Part shown: positions 33,630 through 44,249 of the stretch, piece by piece
How the letters are laid out: each line of letters begins with the position of its first letter
How positions within the stretch are numbered: position 1 is the stretch's first letter
Source of the DNA: Holothuria scabra
Taxonomy: Eukaryota; Echinodermata; Holothuroidea; Aspidochirotida; Holothuriidae
DNA length: 64,000 nucleotides
Assembly (NCBI GenBank): GCA_037179385.1
Contig: CM074179.1
Span: 2,790,001-2,854,000 of the forward strand
Direction: 5' to 3'
Program-made: the position numbers and the translations under genes
Notes under the pieces: generated by a model
The model's database searches: none
What the model was told of the DNA's origin: nothing
The model's input: the letters and a program-made list of their open reading frames with translations, nothing else

Positions 33630-35960
33630 CTTTTACCTTCGATGATAAGAGAAACCAATGCATTCATGATGGCGTGCGGGTGTATGTGTGTATGTATGTA
33701 TGTGTGTGCATGTGTATGTGTGTGTGTTTGTAACACTTTGCTTGTTAACACGATATCTCAAGATAGGAATGTCTAACAGTTTTCAAACTTGGTACATAGA
33801 TGCGCTATATTCAGAGGAAGAACCCTATTGTTTTTGGTTGAGGTCAAAGGTCATCTGGGGTCACCAGGGGTCAAAGTCTAAAAACCTTGTTAACGCGATA
33901 TCTCAAGGTAGGAAACTTGGATAGATTTTATATTTAGTATGTGGATGTGTTATGGTCAGGAGACGGTCCCCTTTGTTTTTGGCGGAGGTCAAAGGTCATC
34001 TGGGGTCACCAGGGGTAAAAGTCTGAAAGTCTTGTTAACACGATATCTCTAGGTAGGAAGCTTGGATAGATTTCATATTTGGTATGTGGATGCGTTATGG
34101 TCAGGAAATGGTCCCTATAGTTTTAGGTGGAGGTCAAAGGTCACATGGGGTCACCAGGGGTCAAAGTCTGAAAATCTTGTTAACATGATATCTCTAGACA
34201 GGAAACTTGGATAGATTTCATATTTGGTATGTGGGTGCATTTTAGTCAGTAGATGGTCCCCTTTGTTTTTGGCGGAGGTCAAAGGTCTCCTAGTGTCACC
34301 AGGGGTCAAAGTCTGAAAATCTTGTTAACATGATATCTGAAGATAGGAAGCTTGGATAAATTTCATATTTGGTATGTGGATGCGTTATGGTCAGAAAGTG
34401 GTTCCTTTTGTTTGTGGCAGAGGTCAAAGGTCATATGGGGTCACCAGGGGTCAAAGTCTGAAAATCTTGTTGATACGATATCTCAAGGTAGGAAACTTGG
34501 ATAGACTTCATATGTGGTATGTGAATGCGTAATGGTCAGAAGATGGGTCCCTATTGTTTTTGGCGGAGGTCAAAGGTCATCTGGGGTCACCAGGGGTCAA
34601 AGTCTGAAAATCTTGTTAACACGATATCTCAAGGTAGGAAGTTTGGATAGATTTCATATTTGGTATGTGGATGTGTTATGGTCAGGAGATGGTCTCCATT
34701 GTTTTTGGTGGAAGTCAAAGGCCATCTGGGGTCCCTTGGGGTCAAAGTCTGAAAACCTTGTTGATGCGATATCTCAAGGTAGGAAACTTGGATAGGTTTC
34801 ATATGTAGTATGTGGGTGCGTTTTAGTCAGTAGATGGTCCCGCTTGTTTTTAGCGGAGGTCGAAGGTCTCCTGGGGTCACCAGGGGTCAAAGTCTGAAAA
34901 TCTCGTTAACATGATATCTCAAGATAGGAAGCTTGGATAAATTTCATTGTTTGGTATGTGAATGCGTTATGGTCAGGAAGTGGTTCCTTTTGTTTGCGGC
35001 AGAGGTCAAAGGTCATATGGGTCACCAGGGGTCAAAGTCTGAAAATCTTGTTAACGTGATATCTCAAGATAGGAATCTTGGATAGATTTCATATGTGGTA
35101 TGTGGATGTGTTATTGTCAGGAAGTGGTTCCTTTTGTTTGTGGAAAAGGTCAAAGGCCATATGGGGTCACTAGGGGTCAAAGTCTTTAAATTTTGTTAAT
35201 GCAATATTTCAAGGTAGGGAACTTACCAAGATTTCGTATTTGGTATGTGGATGTGTTATGGTCAGGAAATGGTACTTATTGTTTTTTTCGTAGAGGTCAA
35301 AAGTCATCTGGGGACACCTGGGTCCAGAGTCTGAAAATCTCGTTATCATGAAATCTCAAGATGGGAAGCTTGGATAGATTTTATATTTAATATGCAGATG
35401 CAATATGGTCAGGAGATGCTCCTGTTATTTGTGGCAGATGTCAAAGGTCATCTGGGGCTACCGTGGGTCAAAGTTTGACATATTTTTATGCGATATCTCA
35501 AGGTAGGAAACTTGAACAGAATTCATATTTGGTATGTGGATGGGCTATGGTCAGGAAATGGTCTATGTTGATTTGGTGGAGGTCAAAGGCAGGGATGCCA
35601 AGTATCCCAATTTAGGCGGAATAATTGCGATCTTCCACCCTCGATTTAGCCCCATTGTTTTTGGCAGAAACGAAATGTCATCTGGGTCTCCAGAGGTCAA
35701 AGTCTATGAACCTTTTTAAGTACGATCTTTCAAGATAGTTGTTTGTCCATCTGTCTGTCTGTTGTTTGCCTGTCTAGCTATGTATGGCTTTTATTGAGGT
35801 CAAAAGGTCATCTGGAATGACAAAATTATTTTTTGAACATGCTAGTATAATATTTGAATGAGAAGATAATGGTGCATGATGGTACTCTTTAAAACGGAAC
35901 ATTTATGTATCATCGAAACCTCAATGCATTTTTGCATTCTGGTTAGTCTTTGTAAAGATT
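33630..35960 (+). repeat. Hairpin-(TG)n-DR1 array repeat, copy 3 (long array)
   Basis: The left end reads 'gatgataagagaaaccaatg' + 'cattcatgatggcg' + (TG)n (about 33,680-33,732) + 'taacactttgcttgttaaca'. About 14 tandem units of 145-146 bp follow. AGGTCA-A-AGGTCA is perfect at 33,841, 33,986, 34,131, 34,421, 34,567 and 35,003, and degenerate in the others. Each unit continues 'tctggggtcaccaggggtca' and 'cacgatatctcaaggtagga'. The right end after about 35,735 is unique: 'gtccatctgtctgtctgttg', 'aacatgctagtataatattt', 'cctcaatgcatttttgcatt'. The same right end, inverted, occurs at 59,205-59,420. Confidence 0.85.
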
Positions 35961-37490
35961 TTACAAGTGACATACTACCAAAGAAACAATGGTTTCCGGT
36001 TTTCAAAGGTGTCTAGATGCAAAATGGTGCAGTATTCGTTCAGTCATCGGTTTATTACGTAGTAAAAATTAAAATACAACGAGTACATCTCTTAAAATAT
36101 TTAAACCGCAAAGCAGAAGTATGGCTCATGCGGGAAACACATGAAATGCGGACCTTGTGGAAATTTTACAAATCCGCCCGGACGCCAGTGCCAACTAGTA
36201 AAAAGAGGACTTGTCGAAAAAACCGTTCTACACTGGCACTTGTCATGGGAAGGAGTGAGGCACGACATAGGCCTACTTGTTAGGGATGGAAGGGAAGAAT
36301 TATTCGACGGCATTACCTTACCCTTATGGCATATTTCGTGTATGATAAAGTATAGGAATGGTCGTGTAAGAATGGTCTCCAGTGTATGATTGCCTTGTTT
36401 TCACTGAGTAAATCAACCAGCCATCCGAAAGGCAGAAAGGGTCTTGACCTAGCAAAGTCACATTCGAGTTTGTCGTCGAAACGTTCGTTTCATCTTCGAA
36501 TTAGTATAATGCAATAAACGACAGTGCAAATTATATACGGTATCTAACTTAGTAAAAGTAATCATTTTGAAGTTACTTGATTTCATACGTGCACACAAAA
36601 TGTGTTTTACACACATTCATGCATGTTTTCTTAATTGTTGCACACTTTATTCATTCACTGTTTTTGAGGAAATACGTGCAAACATTTTATTTCCGTTCAA
36701 ACATTTAATTTTTCTCAATTACTTTATCAGGAGGCAAAACATCTGGGGAGGGGGATGAAGAAAATCTGGGGGGCCTAGGCCCCCCAGGCCCCCGTGGCCA
36801 CGCCACTGTCTTAATCACCAGTCGATAACCTTCGACAAAGCTAGTCTTGTTCAGCTAATCGGCTCGCTTCTCGCTAGTGGCTCCACGCAAAAACAGCTAG
36901 CTGTCTAAGCCACTCCAGACAAATACACTCCACAGATTTTTGCTACGCCTCCGAATATCACTGGCTGTTCGTTTGATGAGAGATTTCAAATTGAAAATAT
37001 CAACTCCTACTTAATTACCTATACTTGATAAAACTTATTTAGGAACTTATAGCTGGCGTTTCCATAGTAGCATTCATCAAACCAGGGGTGGGTAGCCTAT
37101 GGCCCATGGGTTGTACGGCTCTTCGGGTTTTTTTTGTTTTTTTTTCTTCCTAGGCAACTTACAACCTGTGGGCCGTTTGTGGCTCTTGAGTGATATTTTT
37201 TCTTTCTTGCGGGCCCTCGGAATGTCTCAAGGATAAGAAAAATGCGTTTGGCCACCGCAAAACTAGCACAAAACAGAAATTAGTTGTAAACGGTAGGACG
37301 AAGTGCATACACATCTCATTGAATGTGGCCAGGTAAATCGAACGGATCCTCGGGGAGCCTAGGGCTTTGTCGGTCTCAACGTTATCAGCAAAAAAAAAAC
37401 ATTATTAAATCAACAAATACGTAAAAATTAGCACAATGTTCACATATGAGAATATAGAATATAAAAGGCATAATCCTCTCACCCCAACTA
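35961..37490. other. No recognised gene; G/C-run element end at 36,740-36,810
   Basis: The reading frames at 36,017-36,389 overlap each other and resemble no family I know. At 36,745-36,810 a G-rich block ends in 'cccccgtggccacgccactg', a GGCGTAGCCAC-type terminus. The rest, including a text-like 'ggcccatgggttgtacggct' repeat near 37,105 and 37,170, is unassigned. Confidence 0.4.
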
Positions 37491-37494
37491 CAAT

Positions 37495-37690
37495 ATTTGA
37501 AGGTGTCCACAGAAATTCTCAATTGGCTCAGCTTTTTGGTTAACAGCAAATTCAAAAAAAAAAATGCAGGTAAAAAGCCCTGAAGCAATCAACTGAGATT
37601 GTGTCTAGATTGGGATGATTTTTAGACAGCTGTGAAAGGAGCTCAGGTAATGTTAGGAGAATTGCAAATGTTTGGGTGAGAGAATCAGCC
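37495..37690 (+). repeat. Dispersed repeat R3, copy 2 (internally deleted)
   Basis: Starts 'gaaggtgtccacagaaattc' and 'tcaattggctcagctttttg', jumps over the middle of the copy at 17,790, then continues 'caactgagattgtgtctaga' to 'ttgggtgaga'. Confidence 0.6.
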
Positions 37691-37821
37691 CTTTAAGGAG
37701 ATTTTCAGGGACAACCTTATTGCAAGAAAATGACTGCCTACATACCTACAAGGCTGGGAAATGCCATTTCCGACCCTCTTAGAGGTCATGATTTTTAAAA
37801 AGAAATTTCGTGCGCTCTGCT

Positions 37822-38036
37822 TTTTCTAAAGTCCTCTCGACCCTCTGGCATAGGGCCGTTAGGCGAAAGCAAACTTTAAACTGCTTCCCGAAGAAGCTAT
37901 TACGGCCACTGAAGGACATTACTTGACCAACCTCACGGCCTTCGGACCATTTACATCATTGATCTGTCATGTATGGCTCCATTCTAGACTGGATGAACAG
38001 ATACTTACACATGATCTTAGCCAAAAGGCTATGCGC
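37822..38036 (-). mobile_element. U2-headed SINE, copy B (nearly complete)
   Basis: On the minus strand: GCATAGCCTTTTGGCTAAGA, TCATGTGTAAGTATCTGTTC (U2-like head), 'tccagtctagaatggagcc', body, and tail 'gaggactttagaaaaag'. This uninterrupted copy proves the target-site structure of the 5.5-kb insertion in copy A. Confidence 0.85.
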
Positions 38037-38354
38037 TTTGCACCAACTAATGTGACGTTCTATTGAAATCTTTCTGGGTAGGATAACATTGTAAACAGGA
38101 TCTTGCAACTAACCAACCCACACACTCCTCCCCTTGGCTTGATAACTTCCCCTGAATACAAATGTATTTATCCTCGCAAAGGTGTGATCGATTTCACCAT
38201 TGCCATATTAGATATTTGTGGATAAAGATTAATAATGCTTAAAAATTCTCATCATTAAAGATTTAAAACTTACATCAGGTCATTCATTGCCGCTTGGTCA
38301 ATTTTTCATTCCTCATATCGGGCCCCGGCGTTCAGTCTAAAAGGTTGCCCTTAA

Positions 38355-38920
38355 AGTGTACCTCATGTGGAAAAAAAGTAAAAAATATATACGTTAAACA
38401 GCAAGAAAATGCGTTCTAACAGTCTAACTCCCATCTTAATAGAACATTCTTGAGTCGAGATATAAAAAGTTGAAGTTTATTCACTCAAATTAAAATGGTA
38501 CATTGTGCAATAATTTGTGATGTCATTGTTATTATACTAAAATTACAACCTTTGTATTTTTTGTTAATGTTACAAAACTTAATACCAAAGTGTAATAGCA
38601 ATCTTACAACAATGGGTTGATATAATTACTTCTGCCCTTTCTGTGCAACATGCTATGCAAGCAAACAGGAAGTGTTCAAAATCATAAAAACATTTTTTTT
38701 TTTAATTTTGAAGGGAAACATAGCAGTTAACGTGAGTTGTACAACAATAAAGTCATCAATTATTGTGCAATGGACTAATTTGTTGTAAGTAAATAAATTT
38801 GAATATTTTATATCTCGGCTCAAGAATGTCCTATGAAGATTGAAGTTGAACTGTTCGAATCCACCTTCATGTTGTACGTTAAATATATATATATGTAAAG
38901 TTTTTGACTTGAGGTACACT
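38355..38920. mobile_element. 566-bp foldback MITE with TTAA target duplication
   Basis: TTAA at 38,351-38,354 and 38,921-38,924 flanks inverted ends AGTGTACCTCA (38,355-38,365) and TGAGGTACACT (38,910-38,920). Inner inverted blocks ('gaacattcttgagtcgagat' against 'atctcggctcaagaatgtcc'; 'acattgtgcaataa' against 'ttattgtgcaat') show a foldback form. TTAA duplications are typical of piggyBac and Kolobok elements. The second copy of the duplication lacks it, giving an empty site ('cttactttaacc'). Confidence 0.85.
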
Positions 38921-39261
38921 TTAACTACCCCGCGGAGAGGACTTCCTTTTCTCAACTCCTCAGCTCAACAATTAAGGCTTGTGACGTCAAATTGTAGGAC
39001 AAAAATATATCACTTTAAAAGGTTTGCCACACCTGTACGGGTAGTAGGAGGAAGAATCGGAGGCGCGAGGTCTTTTAAAACGCTGGACGCCCCCTCCTAA
39101 GCTGAGAGCAGCATCTTAACAGAATAGGATGCTCGGTTTTCATGTTTCATGCCTTCAGTATATATAGCAGAAATTTATTTCTTTGAGTCTTTTTGCAACT
39201 ATGGAAGCTTTTTCCAAATTCCTTCTGGTTCCTTTACCGATGGGGACAGACTGCATGGTTA

Positions 39262-39405
39262 AGTGGCACGTGCGAATTCAAGGGGGGGGGGGCGTTAACG
39301 GCCTCAGCCCTTCCTTTTCGCCATGCCAACAATAAAACATGCGCAACTCCCTCACTTCCCTGCTTTCTCTTAAATCAGTCCCTCTTTGGGTTGTCTGGAT
39401 CCGCG
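39262..39405. mobile_element. G-run MITE inside the tRNA-SINE
   Basis: Left end 'cgtgcgaattcaagggg' and right end 'ttgtctggatccgcgca' interrupt the SINE between its A-box and the 'gtcagagc' that should follow. The interior carries 'ggcctcagcccttccttttc' and a T/C-rich stretch as in the copies at 0.75 and 32.1 kb (in the opposite sense). Confidence 0.6.
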
Positions 39406-39595
39406 CATGAGTGTCAGAGCATCCGACTTGCAGCCGGGAGACTCCAGTCGGAGTTCGAGTGCCCGGCTGGGTTGTACCGAAGGCTCCAAACATGGAACCT
39501 ATTGTCGTTGTGCTTGGTACTCAGCATAAACAATCAGAGAAGGGAAACGAACCAGTGACCCAAGACTGTAAAAAAGACCGTGCTTGACCCGACTT

Positions 39596-39860
39596 AAAGG
39601 CCAAATTTTCTCAACCCAAACAGTACCAATTCTCCTAACCTTCTTACTTAAGCCACCTCACACAATTGTCTGAACTACATCCTGATCAAGACACAATCTC
39701 AGTTTATTGCTTCAGGGTGTGCATAAAAAGGGTCAATGTGTATAATAAAAACGCTGTCAGTACAGTTCATGCTGTGTAATATGAGCTTTGGTACTCTGCC
39801 TTGTTTGAATTAACTGTCAATCAAAGAGCTGAGCCAATTGAGAATTTCGGTAAACCCCTA
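39596..39860 (-). repeat. Dispersed repeat R3, copy 3
   Basis: Reverse complement of the 17,790 copy ('ccaattgagaatttcggtaa' at its right edge; 'caagacacaatctcagttta' inside). It splits the SINE of duplication copy 1. Confidence 0.65.
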
Positions 39861-41223
39861 CAAGAATTGCAGTTGGGGGTAAGATGGTTAATCTTTTAAA
39901 CCAATTAGTTAAAACATCATCTAACGAAAAAGGGGACAAGTAAGCTGCCGGAGTGTTGTGCTGTGGGATCATTAGAAACACTATTGCATGTATCCTTAAT
40001 GTAAGGAAAAACTCAAACAACAGGACTGAGTTCAAAAGAGGTCCCGTGCCAGACAGGCCCAGCGGAACGGAGAAAACATTTGGGGGAGGGGGGGGGGGAT
40101 GAGAGACAGATGGATTATTGAAGAGGGCGCCATCTTTCGTAGGCGCCGAGCGCACATGAAAAATTCTGACTTAATTAAACCCTCCAGGTATCTGGAAATG
40201 TCGCTTCCCCGAGTGTTCGGAGCTCTATGTACCCACTTCCTGAAGCCGCACTTTGCAAATATTTGGGGGCTGAACATACCTTTAGTCCCCCACTTTTTTC
40301 GTAGGGGGCTTAGTCCCTCAAGTCCCCACCTCGGTTCTGCCACCATAAATACCAATGTTTATATGGAAAAATCAACGCAGTTAATCAGTCTAACAAGAGA
40401 ATGAGAAAACAAATCAACTTCCATATATACGTTGTTCATTGTTACAAAAAACTGTATTTTACAAAATATGTCTTTTTGTATGAAAATATACAACTTGAAT
40501 CGCAGATGACAAGATAACAGTATAATATAAGTGGGCATTGCCAACATGTTAATGCCCATATATCGGTAAAGGACTATAAAAACAAGCACACACAGACTTT
40601 GGCAGCTAGGGGTGGGGGATAGATAGTCATTCCATCAATTTAAAAGAAGAAACCTTTCGCGAAAAAAAATTTATCATGTTTCTCATGTTTTAGACAACCA
40701 TTACCAGCCAATAGTAAAAGAGGCCACGGCTATGGAAAATTGTCACATACAATGTGTGAAAGTCGCCCTCGTAATGCGCGATGGAGGAAGCGAGAGGTAA
40801 CACTGCCCCCTGTCAATCCAAGTGTATAAGCTTTTTCTTGTCCTGTTAATTTTTTTTCACACTTTGTTCAATTAAATTGTGCAAGTCTAAAAAATTGCGA
40901 AAGCCGTTTTGGCAGATTCAAAAACAAACTCGACAAAAAGCTGATATGAAACTATGAAGGTAATGTAATTAAATTTTTCTAAAATTTGGGCAGATACAAC
41001 AAATTGGAGGTGTTGAATGTCTTCAAAATTGGTTAAAATGGCTGTGAGAGGAAGATCAACAACAAAAGTGTCATACGCAACTTGTCTCCTGAAAACTTGA
41101 CATGACAGGGATTTTACGAGAAAAACGCAAGGGCAGGCACTTTGAAGGCCCTCATTCATGAAACTATGTCCCGAAAGGACAAAACACTTAACTGACTGAT
41201 GTAATCTCTTTACCTCTATCTAA

Positions 41224-41832
41224 AATAGTGCAACACAGCATAAAGAAGGAGAATCAACATTGGTAATCAGAAGAATGCTCCTTAATAATAAATCACAACT
41301 GAACAATGCCATTTGGCAATACATGAAAGCCTCAATACAAATTCAGAAACCCCAAACTTTGTATAAAAACAAGAACATCAACATGAGTTGTAAGGTTCGG
41401 CAGTCCGAAGAATATGCAACTTAGCATTACCGAACAAATAAAATGAAACCCTTTGAAATATTTTAAGAAACAAAAAGCAATACCCACAATCGCATATAAT
41501 TTCAGTTACATAACGGCAACGTTGAATACGAGTGAAAGATGCGGTAAATCATGCAATATATGTAACTATGTTATTGTAAGACTTCAACTTCGGGCTCGAT
41601 CTACTTGTTTGCACATAGTTGTAGACCAACACAAAACGGCAACTGCATGTTACTTCAGTTAACATTATCCCACTCACTCAAAGCGTGTGGGGGTAATAGG
41701 CTAAATGCAAATCCCGCCATTCCAAGTTTATGTGCTAGACAAACCTCAAAGTTCAAATTCCAGGTCTGTGTAACTTCTGTTTGTGAGGAAAAACGTTTTA
41801 TATATATATATATAAATATATAGAGATTTATA
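41224..41832. other. No recognised gene
   Basis: AT-rich spacer between the duplication copies, leading into a TA microsatellite. Nothing further can be supported. Confidence 0.4.

Positions 41833-41833
<1 letters not shown>

Positions 41834-41905
<72 letters not shown>
41834..41905. repeat. (TA)n microsatellite
   Basis: An almost pure run of about 35 TA units, preceded by a shorter (TA)n at 41,801-41,820. It makes the Tyr-Ile frames on the minus strand, which are not genes. Confidence 0.95.
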
Positions 41906-41907
<2 letters not shown>

Positions 41908-41934
41908 AGTACAACGTACAAAAAAAATGCACAA

Positions 41935-42899
41935 GATTCACGGTGTTGTTGGAAGCTTTCGACTATTTATTCAGTCTTCCTCAGACAACTGTATGGCCAA
42001 TAAAATGATTTACACTTATATACAAGGCTAAATGCACAAGAAGGGGCTAAAAAGTAAAAACTTAAAGGTCCTTGTAGAAAAAGCAAAAGGATAAAAGGGG
42101 AGTCAAAATACAAAAAGATAAAATACAAAAGAAAAACAAAATAAAGGCCATGTACAGGGCATCAGTCCAAGAAAAAAGGGGCAAATAATAAGATAAAAAT
42201 TTTAACAACAAAAGTTTTAAAAAAATATTGAAAGGGAGTTAAACCAAGAGAGAAAAGCCTAAACAAAAGGAAACACAGGGCTAAAAAGTCTGAATAGGGC
42301 TAAAAATCAAAATAAAAGGCGGATAAGATAGTAGCTACAATAAGACACAAGGAAGAAGAGAAGGTAAAATACTCAGGTAGAAATACAAAGGGGTAACTAC
42401 AAAAAAAACAGGTTCTTTTGCGAGAATTTAATTCCTTTCTTATATTTAGGCCTGAGGGTTGAAGTGTTTTTAATTGCGCCATCCAATAACCTTCCCGTTT
42501 GCTAAAAACGGCTTTCAAATTAATAGAAGACTGAATCTTTTCAATGATAATGACTTTAATGTCATTTAGTGAATGTAAGGTACCTGAGAAATGTAAAGCT
42601 AATTCGCAACAATTTTTTCCGTTCACCATATTAGACTTATGGTTTCTAAACCGAACCTTAAATTCAGTAGAAGAGGAACCAACATATTGCACATTGCATT
42701 TAACACAGGTGGCAAGATAAACAACACTACGACTATCACAAGAAACAGAGTCAACAATAGGATAAAATTTACCAGTACTAGAACCATGGAACTTAGTGGA
42801 GGACAATAAAAAATTAGCACAAAGGTCACAGCGTTTTCTAGTACATTTATGACAGCCTAGGGAAGGACCGGTGGTTTGACCGATTGAGGTCGGGCGGTT
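41935..42899 (-). pseudogene. Penelope-like retroelement 3' part: GIY-YIG endonuclease
   Basis: On the minus strand a frame from about 42,899 to 42,300 reads NRPTSIGQTTGPSLGCHKC, then TRKRCDLCANFLLSS (a Cys cluster), VVYLATCVKCNVQYVGSSST (the GIY-YIG signature), FKVRFRNHKSNM and a conserved EGYWMAQLKTLQPSGLNIRK end. This is the C-terminal endonuclease of Penelope-like elements. The reverse transcriptase is missing: the element is cut at 42,899 by the DR1-array repeat. The downstream region to 41,935 is A-rich when read on the plus strand and carries a hammerhead-like core. Confidence 0.8.
41957..41984 (-). ncRNA. Hammerhead-ribozyme-like core
   Basis: Minus strand: CTGAGGA, a short stem (GACT ... 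AGTC) and GAAA, i.e. the CUGANGA-stem II-GAAA pattern. Penelope-like elements are known to carry hammerhead motifs in their repeat ends. I could not convincingly pair stems I and III or fix the cleavage site, so activity is unproven. Confidence 0.4.
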
Positions 42900-42902
42900 T
42901 TT

Positions 42903-42956
42903 GATTCCTTGCCGAAGGCAGGCAAGGAATCTATGTGATGGTGATGTCGTGTGTGT

Positions 42957-42987
<31 letters not shown>

Positions 42988-43175
42988 ACGCCTGCTTGTA
43001 AACACGATATCTCAAGAAGAGTAACCCCCAGGGTTCTGAAACTTGGCATGTAGAATGTCCACATTGAGTAGATGATCCCTATTGTTTTTGGTAGAGGTCA
43101 AAGGTCATTTGGGGTCACCAGAGGTTAAAATGTAAATACCTTGGAAATTGCTTGAAAACACGATATCTATGTCAT
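42903..43175 (+). repeat. Hairpin-(TG)n-DR1 array repeat, copy 4 (short)
   Basis: GATTCCTTGCC at 42,903-42,913 pairs perfectly with GGCAAGGAATC at 42,921-42,931, followed by 'tatgtgatggtgatgtcg', (TG)n, 'acgcctgcttgtaaacacga' and one unit with a perfect AGGTCA-A-AGGTCA at 43,095. It abuts the truncated Penelope frame. Confidence 0.8.
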
Positions 43176-43937
43176 TAAACAGTATCAGCATCTCAAAAGG
43201 TGATAAATCTCTACTTACAACGTTCTTTTGCTTTAACCGCTAGAGGGCTTCCTTCCAAAGCACTTGTTATTTTACAGGTTGAATGAATAATGGTTTGTTC
43301 GTTCCCGTTACAAATATTGCAAACTGGGAGATTAATCAAGGTAGATTTATAAAGAAAGGAATTTGTTGGAGAAATAGGATGTTAAAACCCGAAAGAGGAT
43401 CTTAGAAAGAGGATCTTGCAACTGACCAGCGTATACACTCTTCCCCATGATAATCCCCTATCCTGAATAGAAATGTCTTTGTCCGCACAAAGGTTTGCCG
43501 TTTTCATCATTACCATGATAAGATTATATTTTTGTAGATAAGGATTAATAATGCTTAAAAAGTCCTCAGCATTAAAGATTTAAAACTTTCATCACGTCGT
43601 TCAGTGCCTCTTGGGAAGTTTTTCATTCTCATATCCGGCCCGTTCATTTTACAAGTTGCCCATCCTTACTTTAACCACCCTGCAGAGAGGACTCCGTTTT
43701 CGCGACTTCTCAGCTAGAACAGGTTTGTGACGTCAATGAAAGCCCTCCATATATTAGCTTATACAGCTGCCTGTTTGCGAATTTCATGATAAAGACATAT
43801 CACTTTAAAACATTTGCCAGACTTATAGAGGTAGCTGGAGGAAGAATCGGAGGGACAGGATCTTTTGAAGCGTTTGCCACTCAATCCTGAGAACAGAATA
43901 ATGGCGCTAGGTTTTTATGCCCTCAGTAAATATAGCA

Positions 43938-44107
43938 ACAGGCGCGTAGCCAGGATTGTGTCATGGGGTTGGGGGGGGGGGGTGTAAGGGCAACGACATG
44001 AGGGAAAAGTCTAAGGATAGAGAAAAAACGCTATTTAAGGTGTTTTGCGTTGCAAGGTTGGGTCATGGAGGGGGTTTCTTACCCCGCCCCCTGTGGCTAA
44101 GCCACTG
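43938..44107. mobile_element. ~170-bp hAT-like MITE (CAGGCGCGTAGCC / GGCTAAGCCACTG)
   Basis: Inverted ends flank a G-run interior. The other duplication copy lacks it. Flanks 'tatagcaa' and 'tatagttg' suggest a diverged ~8-bp target duplication, the length expected of hAT elements. Confidence 0.65.
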
Positions 44108-44249
44108 TATAGTTGCAATTTATTTCTTTTAATCTTTCTACAACTATGATAGCTCTTTCCAAATTCCTTCTGGAACCCTTACCCGATGGGAACGGACTGA
44201 GTAGTGGAGTGGTCAGAGCACCCGAATTGCAACCGGCAGGCTCGAAGTC

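Larger units (their letters stand above)
39190..39895 (+). mobile_element. tRNA-derived SINE with two later insertions
   Basis: The head 'ggttaagtgg' continues after an insert as 'gtcagagcatccgacttgca' and 'ggagttcgagtgcccggctg' (A- and B-box-like). The body 'gttgtaccgaaggctccaaa', 'atggaacctattgtcgttgt' and 'gcttggtactcagcataaac' follows. The tail 'ccaattagttaaaacatcat' appears only after the R3 insert. Related copies are at 44,200-45,185 (split), 46,376-46,555 and 48,330-48,505. Confidence 0.7.
38096..41223. repeat. Segmental duplication, copy 1
   Basis: Starts 'aggatcttgcaactaaccaa' and ends 'tgatgtaatctctttacct'. It is collinear with 43,411-46,375 apart from insertions private to each copy. 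Here those are a 566-bp TTAA element (38,355-38,920), a G-rich insert (39,262-39,405) inside a tRNA-SINE, and a minus-strand R3 repeat (39,596-39,860). Shared landmarks: 'ttaataatgcttaaaaa', 'tatgtctttttgtatgaaaa', 'cttgacatgacagggatttt'. No shared open reading frame is conserved, so the unit is probably noncoding. Confidence 0.85.

Noticed and set aside
36017..36389. Overlapping frames on both strands
   Set aside because: Three frames compete over the same DNA with no recognisable domain; no support for any of them.
31274..36809. A single large transposon with CAGTGGCGTAGCCAC ends at 31,274 and 36,809
   Set aside because: The interval contains the hAT C-terminal coding block that belongs to the host element at 28.4-32.1 kb, so these are ends of different small elements sharing a common motif.
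41655..41934. Tyr-Ile-rich reading frames on the minus strand
   Set aside because: They are translations of the (TA)n microsatellite.
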